NCBI GenBank assembly: GCA_034521445.1
Contig: JAXHMM010000017.1
Coordinates: forward strand, 210,928-274,927
Direction of reading: 5' to 3'
Length of the DNA: 64,000 nt
Origin: Balneolaceae bacterium
GTDB lineage: Bacteria > Bacteroidota > Rhodothermia > Balneolales > Balneolaceae
The notes under the pieces are model-generated. The model searched no databases, was not told the DNA's origin, and saw nothing but the letters and a program-made list of their open reading frames with translations. Shown one piece after another: positions 63,225-64,000 of this stretch. Numbering within the stretch: the stretch's first letter is position 1; each line of letters opens with the position of its first letter. Made by a program: the position numbers and the translations under genes.

Positions 63225-63689
63225 TCAGGAATTGGTATTAGTTTCGATAAGTCCGCGTCCGCTCTTCTCGATGCGGCCCTCTTCACGCAGGGCACCCAGC
63301 GCGGAGTCGAGGATGCCGTTTACAAAACGTCCCGACTTGTTGGTGGAGAAACGCTTGGCCAGTTCAATGGCCTCGTTCATGGTCACCTTAGTGGGAATCT
63401 CCTCGAAGAAGAGGAACTCGCAGATGGCCATGCGCAGGATCACCTTGTCGATGATCGCCAGGCGCTCCATTTTCCAGTTTTCGATGTGCCCGCGGATGAC
63501 CTCGTCCACCTCCTCCTGGTTCTTGAGGACCCTCAGGAAGAGGCTCTCTGCGAATTTCAGGGCGCCGTCTCCTTTCTGGAAGGCGGGCTTAACGATGTTG
63601 GCAAGGATCTGCTCGACGTCGGTCTTGCTGACCTCCTCCGCGTACAGGGCCTTCAGTGCCGCTTCTCGGGCTTCTCTGCGTTGGGCCAT
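63225..63689 (-). CDS. nusB: Transcription antitermination factor NusB
   Basis: A 154-residue all-helical NusB: MAQRREAREAALKALYAEEVSKTD at the N-terminus, then DEVIRGHIENWKMERLAIIDKVILRMAICEFLFFEEIPTKVTMNEAIELAKRFSTNKSGRFVNGILDSALG (in parts). NusB with NusE (S10) binds boxA for rRNA antitermination. An in-frame ORF from 63767 adds unconserved residues. It runs opposite to the tRNA genes. Confidence 0.93.
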   Translation of the reverse strand: MAQRREAREAALKALYAEEVSKTDVEQILANIVKPAFQKGDGALKFAESLFLRVLKNQEEVDEVIRGHIENWKMERLAIIDKVILRMAICEFLFFEEIPTKVTMNEAIELAKRFSTNKSGRFVNGILDSALGALREEGRIEKSGRGLIETNTNS

Positions 63690-63774
63690 CGGCTGGGTTT
63701 CGTAGGGAATTTCAATGAGCCGCCCAAAATACAAAACCTCGCCCTGAGGGGAAAGCGCGGAACACATAAAAAGG

Positions 63775-63806
63775 TTGCGCCTTTGCGGAGGCGCTCCGTA
63801 TATTTG
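63775..63806 (+). promoter_or_regulatory. tRNA promoter (TTG-N21-TATATTTG)
   Basis: TTG at 63775-63777 and TATATTTG at 63799-63806 are separated by 21 bases and match the Bacteroidota -33 TTG / -7 TAnnTTTG consensus exactly. The expected start near 63812 leaves only about 8 bases of leader before the first tRNA-Val. The second tRNA has no obvious promoter of its own and is probably co-transcribed. Confidence 0.7.
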
Positions 63807-63819
63807 CCACTCTCTTCGA

Positions 63820-63894
63820 GGGTGCTTAGCTCAGCTGGTTCAGAGCGCTACCCCGACACGGTAGAGGTCACTGGTTCGAATCCAGTAGCACCCA
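63820..63894 (+). tRNA. tRNA-Val (anticodon GAC)
   Basis: 75 bases fold into a full cloverleaf: acceptor GGGTGCT / AGCACCC with discriminator A, D-arm GCTC ... GAGC, anticodon stem CTACC / GGTAG, T-arm ACTGG-TTCGAAT-CCAGT. The anticodon loop is CCGACAC, giving GAC at 34-36. Position 33 is C instead of the near-universal U. CCA is not encoded (ACTT follows). Confidence 0.95.
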
Positions 63895-63937
63895 CTTGGC
63901 CGGCGGCCGCGAGGCGGGCCGGCTCTCCCGGCGACAC

Positions 63938-64000
63938 GGGTGATTAGCTCAGCTGGTTTAGAGCGCTGCATTCACATTGCAGAGGTCGGCGGTTCGAATC
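63938..64000 (+). tRNA. tRNA-Val (anticodon CAC), cut by the window end
   Basis: Acceptor start GGGTGAT, D-arm GCTC ... GAGC, anticodon stem CTGCA / TGCAG with loop TTCACAT (anticodon CAC, with the normal U33) and the start of the T-arm (GGCGG-TTCGAAT) are visible. The 3' acceptor half is outside the window. It lies 43 bases after tRNA-Val(GAC). Confidence 0.9.

Overview
The window is a dense, GC-rich (roughly 60% by eye) chromosomal stretch from a bacterium of the FCB group, most likely Balneolota/Rhodothermota (Balneolaceae-like). This is inferred from the protein families: a GWxTD-domain protein, a DUF2723 glycosyltransferase, a DUF5777 barrel, a 7TM-DISM/SpoIIE receptor, LytS/LytTR signalling, 6-bladed propeller lipoproteins and a TonB receptor. 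Several promoters also carry the Bacteroidota-type TAnnTTTG -7 box. No plasmid, phage, transposase or CRISPR signature was seen, and no rRNA. Two tRNA-Val genes close the window.

Layout. 1-5.2 kb: a truncated SpoIIE-type receptor behind a DUF4097 protein, then a cytochrome-like lipoprotein/YceI/DUF5777 group and a DUF2752/TM2 pair. 5.3-14.5 kb: TonB receptor, beta-lactamase-fold hydrolase, a CDF/DmpA-type peptidase/PagL-like run, membrane-anchored MsrB, a PH-domain protein and an NSS symporter. 14.7-20 kb: DUF2723, then an unknown gene, ybeY and DUF445 in one operon. 20-27 kb: a nitrilase-family amidase, three consecutive exported amidohydrolases and an acyl-CoA carboxylase subunit. 27-32 kb: GWxTD, pdxA, methyltransferase, ftsE-like, queG. 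32-38 kb: a minus-strand operon tatA-gatA-SDR-glutaminyl cyclase-prmA-ppx followed by an ECF sigma factor. 38-48 kb: DUF2795, BamA/TamA-like, a cNMP-binding protein, rlmD, a frameshifted carotenoid desaturase, phosphoesterase, GT2, USP and endonuclease IV. 48-54 kb: lipoprotein/LytS/LytTR operon, DUF302, and a TlpA/ABC operon whose permease is frameshifted. 54-57.3 kb: a visibly AT-richer island with two paralogous propeller lipoproteins. 57.3-64 kb: deoC with a split ALDH16-like pair, a SPOR lipoprotein, ychF, a phosphatase, nusB and the tRNAs.

The most unusual things are: (i) three intergenic arrays of an 8-bp unit ending in AAGTC, which supply the start or stop codons of neighbouring genes; (ii) an ALDH16-like enzyme split into a catalytic gene and a Cys-less partner gene behind deoC; (iii) two genes broken by single-base +1 frameshifts; (iv) hairpins in the AT-rich propeller island, one of them terminator-like directly before a start codon; (v) a tRNA-Val(GAC) with C at position 33. 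Most of the remaining content is ordinary housekeeping. No clearly new multi-gene system was recognised.
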